Below, one piece after another: positions 24,498 to 32,414 of a DNA stretch of 33,065 nucleotides. The DNA comes from an uncultured bacterium (GTDB lineage Bacteria; Verrucomicrobiota; Kiritimatiellia; RFP12; UBA1067), in contig CACWIW010000034.1 of assembly GCA_902761035.1 (NCBI GenBank), forward strand, positions 1-33,065. The letters run 5' to 3'. The notes under the pieces are model-generated. The model was not told where the DNA came from. It searched no databases and saw only the letters and a program-made list of their open reading frames with translations. Position numbers and translations under genes: made by a program. How positions within the stretch are numbered: the first letter of the stretch is position 1; each line of letters begins with the position of its first letter.

Positions 24498-25681
24498 TTT
24501 TTTATTCCTCGTTTTGTGGTTTCCGCCTCGCCGCCTGCCCCCTCCGCACGAACGAAGGAGGCGAATGCATCGCCGCGGGCCCCGTAACTGTTAAATTGAT
24601 CGAAACTCGCCGCGCCGGGAGAGAGGAGCACGACCTCGCCCGCACGCGCATCGCGCCGGGACCTCTCGACCGCCCGGTCGAGCGTCCCGCAGATCTCGCA
24701 CGGGACGGTTTCCCGCCACGCTTCGAAGAGCTGGTCTGCGCAACGCCCTATAAGATACACTTTTTTGACCCCGGAACGCAAGTACGGAATTACAGAATTT
24801 GGAGAATCCCCTTTTGCGAGTCCGCCGGCAATCAGACGCACCGACGGCTCCGCACGCCCATCTTGTGCCATCCGCACGCCCGCCGCAAGCGCCGCGAGCG
24901 ACGTAGCTTTCGAGTCGTCGATGTACGAAATTCCCTTTATTTCCGCCACTTTTTGCATTCGGTGTGCGAGCGGGACGAAGTTCGCGAAGGCGCGCGCGAT
25001 GGCGTCTCGCGGCAGTCCGGCGGCGTCCAAAAGCGCCGCCGCGACCTCGCCGTTGGGTCGGAGAACATCGTTGTCGAAATATGAGCCCGCGAGGCAGTCG
25101 TCCCACGCGCGCGCCGCGGCGACGGCGCGCGCGGCCCCCTCGAGCATCTTGCGCTTGAGCGCGTGATAGGCCTCCACGCTGCCGTGTCGGTCGAGATGAT
25201 CCTCCTGCAGATTGAGGATCGCGGCCGCGACAGGACGGAAATTCTCGGGGTACGTGGTCTCCATCTGGAAGCTTGAAACCTCCACCACGGCCCACATCGG
25301 CTGCGGCTCCATCAGCGCCACTTCGCAGAGCGGCGTACCGTAGTTGCCGCACGCGACGGCCGTCACGCCCGCCGCGTTAAGTCCGTCTGCGACGAGTTTC
25401 ACAACGGAGCTCTTCCCCTTCGATCCCGTCACCGCGAGCATCTTCCCCGCAAAGTGTCGCGCGCCGAGCTCGAGCTCGCTGATCACCGGCACGCCCGCCG
25501 CACGCGCCGCGACCTGCCAAGGGTGCGTGAGCGGCACGCCCGGACTCGTCACCGCGAGATCCCACGTGCCGTCGGGATAGGCATCGTCGCCGTCAAGCAC
25601 GCGCACATCCGCGCCGTCGCGGCCCAAGAGCGCCGCAGCGGCCGCACCGCTCTTCCCCGCGCCGAACACGAGCGCGTTCAT
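24494..25681 (-). CDS. murD: UDP-N-acetylmuramoyl-L-alanine:D-glutamate ligase
   Basis: This Mur ligase adds D-Glu to UDP-MurNAc-L-Ala using ATP. Visible elements are the N-terminal Rossmann FGAGKSG (about 5-11), the P-loop VTGSKGKSS (near 90; the usual form is G-T-N-G-K-S/T, so this is a divergent P-loop), NLQEDHLDRH, FVPLAHRMQKV, YIDDSKATS and the C-terminal LSPGAASFDQFNSYGARGD. At 395 aa it is about 40 residues shorter than E. coli MurD (438), mostly through a compact N-terminal domain. The ATG at 25681 overlaps the murF stop (ATGA) and begins exactly at the Rossmann strand; the long upstream in-frame extension lies inside murF and is rejected. Confidence 0.94.
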   Translation of the reverse strand: MNALVFGAGKSGAAAAALLGRDGADVRVLDGDDAYPDGTWDLAVTSPGVPLTHPWQVAARAAGVPVISELELGARHFAGKMLAVTGSKGKSSVVKLVADGLNAAGVTAVACGNYGTPLCEVALMEPQPMWAVVEVSSFQMETTYPENFRPVAAAILNLQEDHLDRHGSVEAYHALKRKMLEGAARAVAAARAWDDCLAGSYFDNDVLRPNGEVAAALLDAAGLPRDAIARAFANFVPLAHRMQKVAEIKGISYIDDSKATSLAALAAGVRMAQDGRAEPSVRLIAGGLAKGDSPNSVIPYLRSGVKKVYLIGRCADQLFEAWRETVPCEICGTLDRAVERSRRDARAGEVVLLSPGAASFDQFNSYGARGDAFASFVRAEGAGGEAETTKRGIKK

Positions 25682-26856
25682 GCGAGTATTGCCTCCAGGT
25701 GCATGCCGTGCGATGCCTTGAGCAGCACCGTATCGCCGGGACGGAGGTAGGTAGCGAGGGCTGCTCTCGCGGACGGGACATCCGCCACCCGGTAAGGCGG
25801 TCGCCCCGCGACCGCCGCACACGCCGCCCCCATCGCCTCGCCCACCGCGAAGACCGCGTTGATTGGCAACTCAGCCGCACGCCTGAGCACGCTCTCGTGG
25901 AATGCCTCCTTGCGATCGCCCAGCTCGAACATGTCGCCCAGGACGGCCACGCGCCGGCCCGCGCACGGCATCGCCGCAAACGTTTCGAGCGCGGCGATCA
26001 TCGACGTGGGGTTCGCGTTGTAGCAGTCGTTCACGTACGTGACGCCGTCTTTCTCTATCACTCGCCAGCGGTCGCCCGGCAGCGCGAAATCTTCAAGCGC
26101 CGCAATGCAACGCTCCAGCGAAACGCCGAATTCGCCCGCGCACGCGGCCGCAAGACGCGCGTTGGAGACGTTGTGCGCGCCGGGGAGACGCACCGCGAGC
26201 GCTTCGGCAATCCGCGCGCCCGCTGCATCGGATGGATCGACCGCGACCACCCGTGCGGCGCTCATCGCGCGCAGGCGTTCGTAGCGGTCGTTGTTCACGC
26301 CCACCACCGCGAAGCCGTCCGGCGGCAACCTCGCGAAGAGCGTGCCCTTCTCGTCCGCAATGCCGTCCTGCGTCTTGAAGAACTCGATGTGCGCCGTGCC
26401 GATGGACGAGATCACTCCCGCGTCGGGCCGCGCGATGTCCACGAGGTAGGCGATCTCGCCGGGATGGTTCGTGCCCATCTCTACCACGAGAAACTCCGCG
26501 TCTTCGGGACAGTTGAGGATCGTGAGCGGCAGACCGAGGTCGTTGTTGAAGTTGCCCGCAGTCGCGTGTACGCGGAAACCGCCCGCGCGGAGGAACGCGG
26601 CCACGAGTTCCTTTGTGGTCGTCTTGCCCGCGCTGCCTGTGATGCCGATCACCTTCGCCTTCAGCGTGCGACGGTACTCGGCGGCGACGCGCGCGAGCTC
26701 CTCTCGTCCGTCGATGATCCCCGCCGCGCCGGCCGCGAGGGCCTGCGGAATGAAGTCGTGTCCGTCCACGCGCTCGCCCTTCACCGCGACGAACAGCATG
26801 CCCGGCTTAACCTGGCGCGAGTCAAGCGTCGCGCCTCTGAATGTGCCAATAGTCAT
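25678..26856 (-). CDS. murF: UDP-MurNAc-tripeptide:D-alanyl-D-alanine ligase
   Basis: This ligase adds D-Ala-D-Ala to the UDP-MurNAc-tripeptide, the last cytoplasmic step of precursor synthesis. At 392 aa it has FRGATLDSRQVKPGMLFVA at the start, P-loop GITGSAGKTTTKEL (near residue 86), the NFNNDLGLPLT and EMGTNHPGEI blocks, GTAHIEFF, DCYNANPTSM and GDMFELG, all MurF hallmarks; it is somewhat shorter than E. coli MurF (452). I chose ATG 26856 over ATG 26862 because a TGCTATACT element ends at 26863, which would put the transcription start at about 26856 and make the message leaderless. No ribosome site is available in either case. It is the first gene of murF-murD-LysM-ftsW. Confidence 0.93.
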   Translation of the reverse strand: MTIGTFRGATLDSRQVKPGMLFVAVKGERVDGHDFIPQALAAGAAGIIDGREELARVAAEYRRTLKAKVIGITGSAGKTTTKELVAAFLRAGGFRVHATAGNFNNDLGLPLTILNCPEDAEFLVVEMGTNHPGEIAYLVDIARPDAGVISSIGTAHIEFFKTQDGIADEKGTLFARLPPDGFAVVGVNNDRYERLRAMSAARVVAVDPSDAAGARIAEALAVRLPGAHNVSNARLAAACAGEFGVSLERCIAALEDFALPGDRWRVIEKDGVTYVNDCYNANPTSMIAALETFAAMPCAGRRVAVLGDMFELGDRKEAFHESVLRRAAELPINAVFAVGEAMGAACAAVAGRPPYRVADVPSARAALATYLRPGDTVLLKASHGMHLEAILA

Positions 26857-26862
26857 GCGCAT

Positions 26863-26871
26863 AGTATAGCA
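26863..26871 (-). promoter_or_regulatory. Extended -10 promoter directly abutting murF
   Basis: TGCTATACT on the minus strand ends six bases before the ATG at 26856. With standard spacing the transcript would begin at or next to the A of the start codon, with no leader. Confidence 0.55.
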
Positions 26872-26912
26872 TAATCTCCAACGGTATGCCTGAAGGCACG
26901 GCGGGCCGCGAC

Positions 26913-27890
26913 TTATTTTTCGGCTAACCACTTGACATGCGTGTTGAGCGTGTAAAGCCAGTTCCGAAACTTCAACCGGTGTTCCCTGCCATCCAGACAG
27001 TCAAGGTGAAAGTCTCTTGCCCATGCCTTGTCATAAAAGCGGAGTTTTGTCGAATCTTTCCGCACCAGCCTGTAGCCCAAGCCTGTCAAGATCGATTCAA
27101 GCGCATTCTGCGTCAAAGGAAAGTAGTTTTCATATAATTCGTGGCGCCAGTTCCGCACGTAGCGGTATTTGAAAAGAAAATGCATGAGATTCCGGATGTT
27201 GACATTTGCATTTGCACAATCGCAGATTGCACCCCATACATTTTCGAAATCGTGGAGAATGTCCGATACTTTCGTGCCGTTTACCGTCAGCGTAGGGGCT
27301 TTCAATACGTTCTCGTAAACCCAGACGATGTCATCAGTCGGTACGTCGGCAGAATCTTCGCAACAAGGATTCATGTCGCGGATGGCGATTTGCTTGAAAT
27401 CACATTCGCGCACATCCGCCCAGAAAATGCCGATCTCCCAAGGATGTTTTGCATATGAATATATCTCATGTATTACCGATGACATTACGAGAAGCGCGTT
27501 GTCAAGCGGCACTTCTTGCGACGTGAGCATGTCGGATAGATTCGCAAATGCCAAGTATCCTTTTTCACGGGCAGAAGCTGCAAAAGATTCATTGTTGTCT
27601 ATTACGACAAATTTGAAACTACGGCCTGAATATGCGGCCTGTTCTGCGATGTATTTGCAGAAATCCCCGGTACCTCCGCCAAAATCGACTATCGTGTCTA
27701 TTTCCGGCTTGATGTATCCGATGAACCAGGCTTTGTCCGGGAACGTCTTCGCCATATCCGACAGGTATTCGTTGACGTTTTCTATGCGGACTTCGCCGGG
27801 GTCAAGCCGTGCAAACTCCGGCGACGGCTCGAAATCATGCGTTTGCGGCAAATGCTGCTGCATCTTTCTGTGGCGGTTCCCCGCCTGCAT
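26913..27890 (-). CDS. Class I SAM-dependent methyltransferase-like protein
   Basis: A 325-aa protein with a Rossmann methyltransferase core: motif I IVDFGGGTGDFCKYIAEQ (about residues 67-84), an acidic end of strand two (FVVIDNNESF), then LLVMSSVIHEIYSY, where the S-S-V-I-H-E stretch is typical of post-I/IV regions in small-molecule methyltransferases. The C-terminal part is aromatic and basic (NWRHELYENYFPLTQNALES, WLYTLNTHVKWL) and probably covers the substrate. The substrate is not evident. It lies 50 bp downstream of the radical SAM-Nudix gene on the same strand and is the last gene of the proposed NAD-salvage operon, so a pyridine-nucleotide-related substrate is plausible but inferred. 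The start is uncertain: ATG 27890 or ATG 27863; neither has a strong ribosome site. A TTGACA at 27924-27929 could be an internal -35. Confidence 0.7.
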   Translation of the reverse strand: MQAGNRHRKMQQHLPQTHDFEPSPEFARLDPGEVRIENVNEYLSDMAKTFPDKAWFIGYIKPEIDTIVDFGGGTGDFCKYIAEQAAYSGRSFKFVVIDNNESFAASAREKGYLAFANLSDMLTSQEVPLDNALLVMSSVIHEIYSYAKHPWEIGIFWADVRECDFKQIAIRDMNPCCEDSADVPTDDIVWVYENVLKAPTLTVNGTKVSDILHDFENVWGAICDCANANVNIRNLMHFLFKYRYVRNWRHELYENYFPLTQNALESILTGLGYRLVRKDSTKLRFYDKAWARDFHLDCLDGREHRLKFRNWLYTLNTHVKWLAEK

Positions 27891-27939
27891 GGGTCACAAA
27901 TCAGATCAGAACGTTTCCCGTTGTCAAGACTGACAAATG

Positions 27940-29763
27940 CTACGCAATCGCCTCCATCGCCTTTTTGATTATCGCCCTATGGTCAAACGCCAGCTGGAGC
28001 TTGTCCAGATCCGCCACGGAATACCACTTGCACATGATCGCGTCGGAATCCGCGAGGGGCACGGCGTCGCTCTTCAGGACGGCCATGTATGCCACTGAGA
28101 CAATCCAGCCGCGCGGGTCGCGGTTCCTGCCGCTCGACACTTTCACCAGCCTAAGGTCGGCGGCGTCGACATCCAATCCGGTCTCTTCGTTAAGTTCGCG
28201 GACGGCGCAGTTTTCTATTGTGTCGTCGCCGGGGGTGTAGAAGCCGCCCGGCAAGGCGAGGGAGTTGGCAAAAGGATGGTTGCCGCGAGTGATGAGAACG
28301 ATGTTCTTGCGGTCGGCGGAGAGCACAACTACATCGGCAGCCACCGACGGCGCATCGTACTGCTTGCGGTCGTATTTCTCCAGGTAGATGCTCTCGCCCT
28401 TTTCGGGGTTGAGAATCCGTCGCGCCATGTCGAACATCTCCTCCTTGGATCTCTGGCTGTAGAACAGCGGGATGATGCCGTAGATGTGGTGCGAACCGTA
28501 TTCCGTGAGCATGAAGGTGTCGTCATCGACGTATTCCATCAGCATGTTGTCCTGCAGGTACTTGATTTCGCCTTTGAACACCTCTCTGAAATCTTCGCCG
28601 AACCGCGCCTTGTAGCTCTTCATGGAGATGAATCCGAAGTAGAACATCACCGACACCGCCTTTGCCCTGACCTCTTCAAGCGGCATGTCGGCGATGTCGT
28701 TGATGGGCAGTTCGCCCCGGTCGACGGCGGCGAAATACTTGTCCGTCCTGTGGCTGTCGCAACCGAGGTTGTACGCCAGGTAGTTGCCGACAAACGACTG
28801 CGCGCCCAGGCCCATCCCGATGTACGATGTGGCGTTGACGACTCTTGTGGTCAGGTAGTCGGACGTGCCTAGATCGCCCGGAACGCGGCTGAAGGTGTTT
28901 TTCCCGACGTTGGCGTCGTAGCCCGCCGCCTTGAGAAGCGTGTAGGCGATCTCATACTGGCGGTTGGCCTTGAAAAGGCTGACCCCCTGCGACTCCTTCT
29001 CCAGTTTCGTGCCCTTGTAGCGGTTTCGGTACAAGGTGACGTACTCCGGATTCATCGCGATGGTGTACTTGACGGTGTTGGCGAAGTCGTCGTCGCTCTG
29101 GTTGAGGAATCCGTACATCAGGTCGATATTCAGGCGGGTGTAGCCCGCGAGCCGGATGTTCTTGACGGCCTGTTCATAGATAGACTTGCTGCCCTCGCGT
29201 CCGAGCGATTCGAGGAGGCTGGCGGAAACCGTCTGGAACCCCATCGAGATCCTGTCGTAGCCCAATGCCTTTGCGGAGGCGATTTTCTCCGCTTCCTTTG
29301 CGGCAATCACGGGCGTTGTCTCGATGCTGAACGTGATGCCGGGCGTGAGTTTGAACTGCCTGATGCCCTCGGTGATGCGCTTGATGTTGCCGGGCGTTAG
29401 GTACATCGGCGTGCCGCCGCCGAGGTCGTAGCCCACGATGGGGATGTCCCCCGCCATTTCGCGGTACATCTCGATTTCGCGCAGGAGGTAGTCCACGTAC
29501 TTGTCCTGCGGCACTTCGTTGGGGTCGTCCATGACGACGTATTCGCAGAACCTGCAACGCGTCTTGCAGTATGGCACATGGACGTAGAGGTTGAGCTCGC
29601 GCTGTGCCTTGACGTTGGCCTCGACGACCCTCCTGACGTCTCCGGCATCGTGGAGTTCGTAGTGCGCCAGCGAATTCACCCTCAGCGGGTATGCTGTGTT
29701 CGTGTAGTGGTGAAACTTGATCCCCATGTCGAACAGTTCGTCAAAAGTGTAGTTCTTTTTCAT
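27940..29763 (-). CDS. Radical SAM (HemW/HemN-like) - Nudix fusion protein
   Basis: A 607-aa two-domain protein. Residues about 50-430 are a HemN/HemW-type radical SAM domain: YVHVPYCKTRCRFCEY with cluster ligands C66, C70 and C73, then YDLGGGTPMYLTPGNIKRI and NIDLMYGFLNQS, and a C-terminal winged-helix-like part. Residues about 465-607 are a Nudix hydrolase domain with LPGGFYTPGDD and the RELNEETGL box (about 506-528), fitting G-x5-E-x7-R-E-x2-E-E-x-G. HemW proteins are haem chaperones, and coproporphyrinogen oxidases share the fold, so the radical reaction cannot be named. Nudix domains often act on ADP-ribose or NAD, or sense them (NrtR). The setting downstream of pncB, pncA and a NADAR gene makes an ADP-ribose/NAD substrate attractive. 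ATG 29763 has GAAGGA about 8 nt upstream; the upstream 15 codons run into the preceding gene's end. Confidence 0.85.
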   Translation of the reverse strand: MKKNYTFDELFDMGIKFHHYTNTAYPLRVNSLAHYELHDAGDVRRVVEANVKAQRELNLYVHVPYCKTRCRFCEYVVMDDPNEVPQDKYVDYLLREIEMYREMAGDIPIVGYDLGGGTPMYLTPGNIKRITEGIRQFKLTPGITFSIETTPVIAAKEAEKIASAKALGYDRISMGFQTVSASLLESLGREGSKSIYEQAVKNIRLAGYTRLNIDLMYGFLNQSDDDFANTVKYTIAMNPEYVTLYRNRYKGTKLEKESQGVSLFKANRQYEIAYTLLKAAGYDANVGKNTFSRVPGDLGTSDYLTTRVVNATSYIGMGLGAQSFVGNYLAYNLGCDSHRTDKYFAAVDRGELPINDIADMPLEEVRAKAVSVMFYFGFISMKSYKARFGEDFREVFKGEIKYLQDNMLMEYVDDDTFMLTEYGSHHIYGIIPLFYSQRSKEEMFDMARRILNPEKGESIYLEKYDRKQYDAPSVAADVVVLSADRKNIVLITRGNHPFANSLALPGGFYTPGDDTIENCAVRELNEETGLDVDAADLRLVKVSSGRNRDPRGWIVSVAYMAVLKSDAVPLADSDAIMCKWYSVADLDKLQLAFDHRAIIKKAMEAIA

Positions 29764-29804
29764 CGGTTTTTCCTTCTTTCCTTGTCTAGAGGGTGTATTC
29801 AATC

Positions 29805-30392
29805 TCAAGATTCCATTCGCAGGGCGTCGATGTCAACCACCGATTCCGCACCCAGGCGAAATTCCTCCGTCGGACTGGCGCAGACGCCCTGCGCCTCATT
29901 CGTGCCGAGAATCTCTTCTCGCACCTTCATGAGCGCCTTTCCGAGAAGATTCTCGCCCTGCCACAGGTCGGGATACAGGATGCGCCGGTCTGTCTCCTCA
30001 AGGCCCACGCCCCACACCCTGTCCTTCGGACTGGCCTCGACGAGGGTGGCGTCGGCGGTTCCGACCAGAAAATCCCGCAGTTTTTCATTCTGCGAGAACT
30101 TCGCCATGTTGCCGCGCACCACGATGCCGAATTTCATCCCGTCCCAGATGGATCCGTCGAAGCCTGCTACCTCGCGGCCGAGTTTCTTGATCTCATGCGG
30201 CGTTTCCGCCGCCAGGATTTTCCCCAGTGTCGCACTGTCGCCGAACACACGGGCCTTTTCCGCCATCATGTATTGTTCGGCACAGTTGTACATCTCGCCT
30301 TCGACGGCGAAATCACCCGGAAACCACTGGCTCAGGCATCCCTTGTCGAGCGCACCGCCGCTACTTATCTTCCAGAAGAACACGCAATTCAT
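29805..30392 (-). CDS. NADAR (YbiA/DUF1768) family protein
   Basis: A 195-aa member of the NADAR family, proteins linked to NAD/ADP-ribose chemistry; YbiA-type members cleave N-glycosidic bonds in riboflavin-pathway intermediates and some NADARs remove ADP-ribose from nucleic acid (family knowledge). Evidence: WFPGDFAVEGEMYNCAEQYMM with AEKARVFGD (matching the YbiA F-x-L-D-G-x-x-Y-x-x-A-E-x-Y pattern, E being the catalytic candidate), IWDGMKFGIVVRGNMAKF, and EASPKDRVWGVGL, the E-A-S-x-x-D-x-x-W-G-x-G signature. A ~30-residue C-terminal tail is extra. It lies 32 bp after pncA and 41 bp before the radical SAM-Nudix gene. The ATG at 30392 is preceded by AAAGGGA; the longer reading overlaps pncA in another frame. 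Confidence 0.88.
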   Translation of the reverse strand: MNCVFFWKISSGGALDKGCLSQWFPGDFAVEGEMYNCAEQYMMAEKARVFGDSATLGKILAAETPHEIKKLGREVAGFDGSIWDGMKFGIVVRGNMAKFSQNEKLRDFLVGTADATLVEASPKDRVWGVGLEETDRRILYPDLWQGENLLGKALMKVREEILGTNEAQGVCASPTEEFRLGAESVVDIDALRMES

Positions 30393-30424
30393 GCCCACAT
30401 CCCTTTCCCTTTTCAATCTCCTGA

Positions 30425-30976
30425 TCAGAGCACGTCGACCTGCTGCATCCCAAGCACCTTCAACGCCGCATGGTGGGATTCCGCGTCCACGTCGCCGCAA
30501 AGGCCGGACATGACGGAGATCCTCGTGTCCGGGAACTGTGCACGGAGAAGGACGGCGTTTGCAAGGACGCAGATACTGGTCATGTAGCCAGCAATCCGGA
30601 TCTCGCCGATCATATTGCCGTCGCGGGCGCATTGCTCCATGATAATCTTCCCCAGTCCGGTGCTTCCGAACGTAGGCTTGTCTACGACAAATACTTTTCC
30701 GTGCGAAAGCTCCTCCAGCCACGGTACGAACTCCCATCCCTTCGTTCCGGCGATACAGTGGGCAACCGGAAGTTTCCGGCCCTCTAGCGTGTCGTGGTAG
30801 CCGGCATGGTGGGTGTCGCGGGTCGCAAAGACGTAATCGCCGCCTTCCACGGCCTCCTTCACCGCTTTCTCGATGTCTCCAGTGTTGTCGCGCGCGGGGA
30901 ACCCGTATGGAAGAACCCCGCCTTTCACGAAGTCATTTTGCACGTCAACCACCACCAAGACTTTCTTTTCTGCCAT
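30425..30976 (-). CDS. pncA: Nicotinamidase
   Basis: A cysteine hydrolase of the isochorismatase superfamily deamidating nicotinamide to nicotinate in NAD salvage. At 183 aa it has the catalytic triad in place: D11 in VVVDVQNDF, K100 in VVDKPTFGST and C136 in GYMTSICVLANA; D54, H56 and H73 are the likely metal-site residues. The ATG at 30976 has GGAG 8 nt upstream and is preferred to the TTG two codons earlier. It is located 59 bp after pncB, whose product uses the nicotinate formed, so substrate assignment is well supported by context; without pncB, another isochorismatase-family amidase would be conceivable. Confidence 0.9.
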   Translation of the reverse strand: MAEKKVLVVVDVQNDFVKGGVLPYGFPARDNTGDIEKAVKEAVEGGDYVFATRDTHHAGYHDTLEGRKLPVAHCIAGTKGWEFVPWLEELSHGKVFVVDKPTFGSTGLGKIIMEQCARDGNMIGEIRIAGYMTSICVLANAVLLRAQFPDTRISVMSGLCGDVDAESHHAALKVLGMQQVDVL

Positions 30977-31035
30977 TTTCAACTCTCCTCGTCTGGAATA
31001 CCGCGATGCTGAACGAAACTGCTAAGGACGCAGGG

Positions 31036-32256
31036 TCACATCCCGCTCTCATGCGCGAGCCGCCAGTCGATGCAGCGGCGGAGGTAGGATATGTACTCCT
31101 CGTTGCGGCACATGTTCTTGCCCTCGACATCTGACAGTTTGGCCACCGGGGTCCCGTTGCACTCCACCATCTTGTGGACGATGTTGAGAGGATCGTCAAG
31201 CGGATTCGACAGGTACGTTCCGATTCCGAAAGCCACCCTGCAGCGATTTTCAAAATACCTCTTGATCCCTGTGGCCTTGTCGAAATTCAGGGAGTCGGAG
31301 AACAGAAGCGTTTTCGTCATGGGGTCGATACCTAGCATTCGGAAGTGCGCCAGCATCTTCTCGCCCCACGCGATCGGATCGCCGGAATCGTGGCGGACAC
31401 CGTTGAACAGCGTCGCGTATGTCTTGTTGAAGTCCTTGAGGAAGCAGTCGGTCGTGATCGCGTCCGTCAAAGCTATGCCGTTGTCCGTCTGATACTCCTT
31501 TACCCACGCTTTCATCACAAGCATGTTGGAATACGCAGGATTGTACTCGTGGTGTCCCTGCATCAGCTGGAACATCTCGTGCGCCATAGTACCGACGGCC
31601 TTTACCCCGTACTTCTTGGCAAGATGGACATTTGAAGTCCCGACAAAGCCCGGGATCCCCTCCGACACGATGTAGTTGACCAGCCAGTCCTGCATTTCCT
31701 TTGAGTAGCGGCGGCGCAGGCCGAATTCAGAGAACGCCCCGATGTCATATTCTCCTCGCTTGAGAGCCTCGAACTTCGCCGTCGTCCGTCTCTTGAACTC
31801 CTCGTTCTTCGCCCCGCCGCCATACTTGAAGGCAAAGTACACTTCATTCACGATTGCCAGAATCGGAATCTCGTACATAGTGACATCCAACTGGGGACCT
31901 CGGCACTCAATGGCAAGCCCGCAGTCGTTATATGATTGTGCGTCGCCCTCGTTGATGAAAATCTCGTTCCGCCAGGGATGCCAGAATCTCAGGAAATCCA
32001 GGAAGTTCGGCTTCAGCCACGTGAAGGCGTTTCTGAGGTACTCGATTTCGTCGTCCGCGAACGACAGGCGGCAGTAGCAGTCTATCTGGTCTTTGATCTC
32101 GTCTATCATCTCCGCCGTGAACTTCACGTTTTTGTTGCGGCATTTGAAAGCCCAGATTGTACGGTCGTTGCTGAACTGCGAGAAAATGACCTGGAGCATA
32201 TTGATCTTATATGCATCCGTCTCTAGCGGTGTCGTTATGATCGGTTCAAGTTTCAT
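31036..32256 (-). CDS. pncB: Nicotinate phosphoribosyltransferase
   Basis: This enzyme converts nicotinate and PRPP to nicotinate mononucleotide, with ATP hydrolysis through a phospho-histidine. The 406-aa protein is full length. Segments: TDAYKINMLQ (13-22) at the N-terminus, FSEFGLRRRYS (about 175-185), GTSNVHLAKKYGVKAVGT, then AHEMFQ with the phosphorylated histidine H226, then the HDSGDPIAWGEK and LLFSDSLNFDKA substrate loops. AAGGAGG precedes the ATG at 32256. It is the first gene after a recognisable promoter and heads the operon pncB-pncA-NADAR-radical SAM/Nudix-methyltransferase. Confidence 0.96.
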   Translation of the reverse strand: MKLEPIITTPLETDAYKINMLQVIFSQFSNDRTIWAFKCRNKNVKFTAEMIDEIKDQIDCYCRLSFADDEIEYLRNAFTWLKPNFLDFLRFWHPWRNEIFINEGDAQSYNDCGLAIECRGPQLDVTMYEIPILAIVNEVYFAFKYGGGAKNEEFKRRTTAKFEALKRGEYDIGAFSEFGLRRRYSKEMQDWLVNYIVSEGIPGFVGTSNVHLAKKYGVKAVGTMAHEMFQLMQGHHEYNPAYSNMLVMKAWVKEYQTDNGIALTDAITTDCFLKDFNKTYATLFNGVRHDSGDPIAWGEKMLAHFRMLGIDPMTKTLLFSDSLNFDKATGIKRYFENRCRVAFGIGTYLSNPLDDPLNIVHKMVECNGTPVAKLSDVEGKNMCRNEEYISYLRRCIDWRLAHESGM

Positions 32257-32285
32257 TCGCCTCCTTGTTTTTTGTTAGTGTGCCA

Positions 32286-32314
32286 AGTGTACCAAACTCG
32301 GGGGCCAAAAGCAA
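32286..32314 (-). promoter_or_regulatory. Promoter of the NAD-salvage operon
   Basis: Minus strand: TTGCTT (32309-32314), 17 bp, TACACT (32286-32291) with an extended TGG before the -10. The start would be about 32279, giving a short leader of about 23 nt. No clear operator palindrome was seen around it. Confidence 0.6.
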
Positions 32315-32365
32315 GTGCGGTGTCGCAGAAATTACAAGTGGGTTATGGCACACGGCGCGTTTTAG

Positions 32366-32374
32366 TGGTATAAT
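32366..32374 (+). promoter_or_regulatory. Extended -10 promoter of fucO
   Basis: TGGTATAAT, with no convincing -35 (TGGCAC at 17 bp). It lies 51 bp from the divergent NAD-operon -35, so regulators bound between could affect both. Confidence 0.6.
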
Positions 32375-32414
32375 ATGCGCCGATTTTCCAACCAGAAACG
32401 GAGACAACCGAAAA

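Noticed and set aside
26887..26898. TGCCTGAAGGCA as a terminator after the methyltransferase gene
   Set aside because: The stem would be four base pairs with no T-tract, too weak to support.
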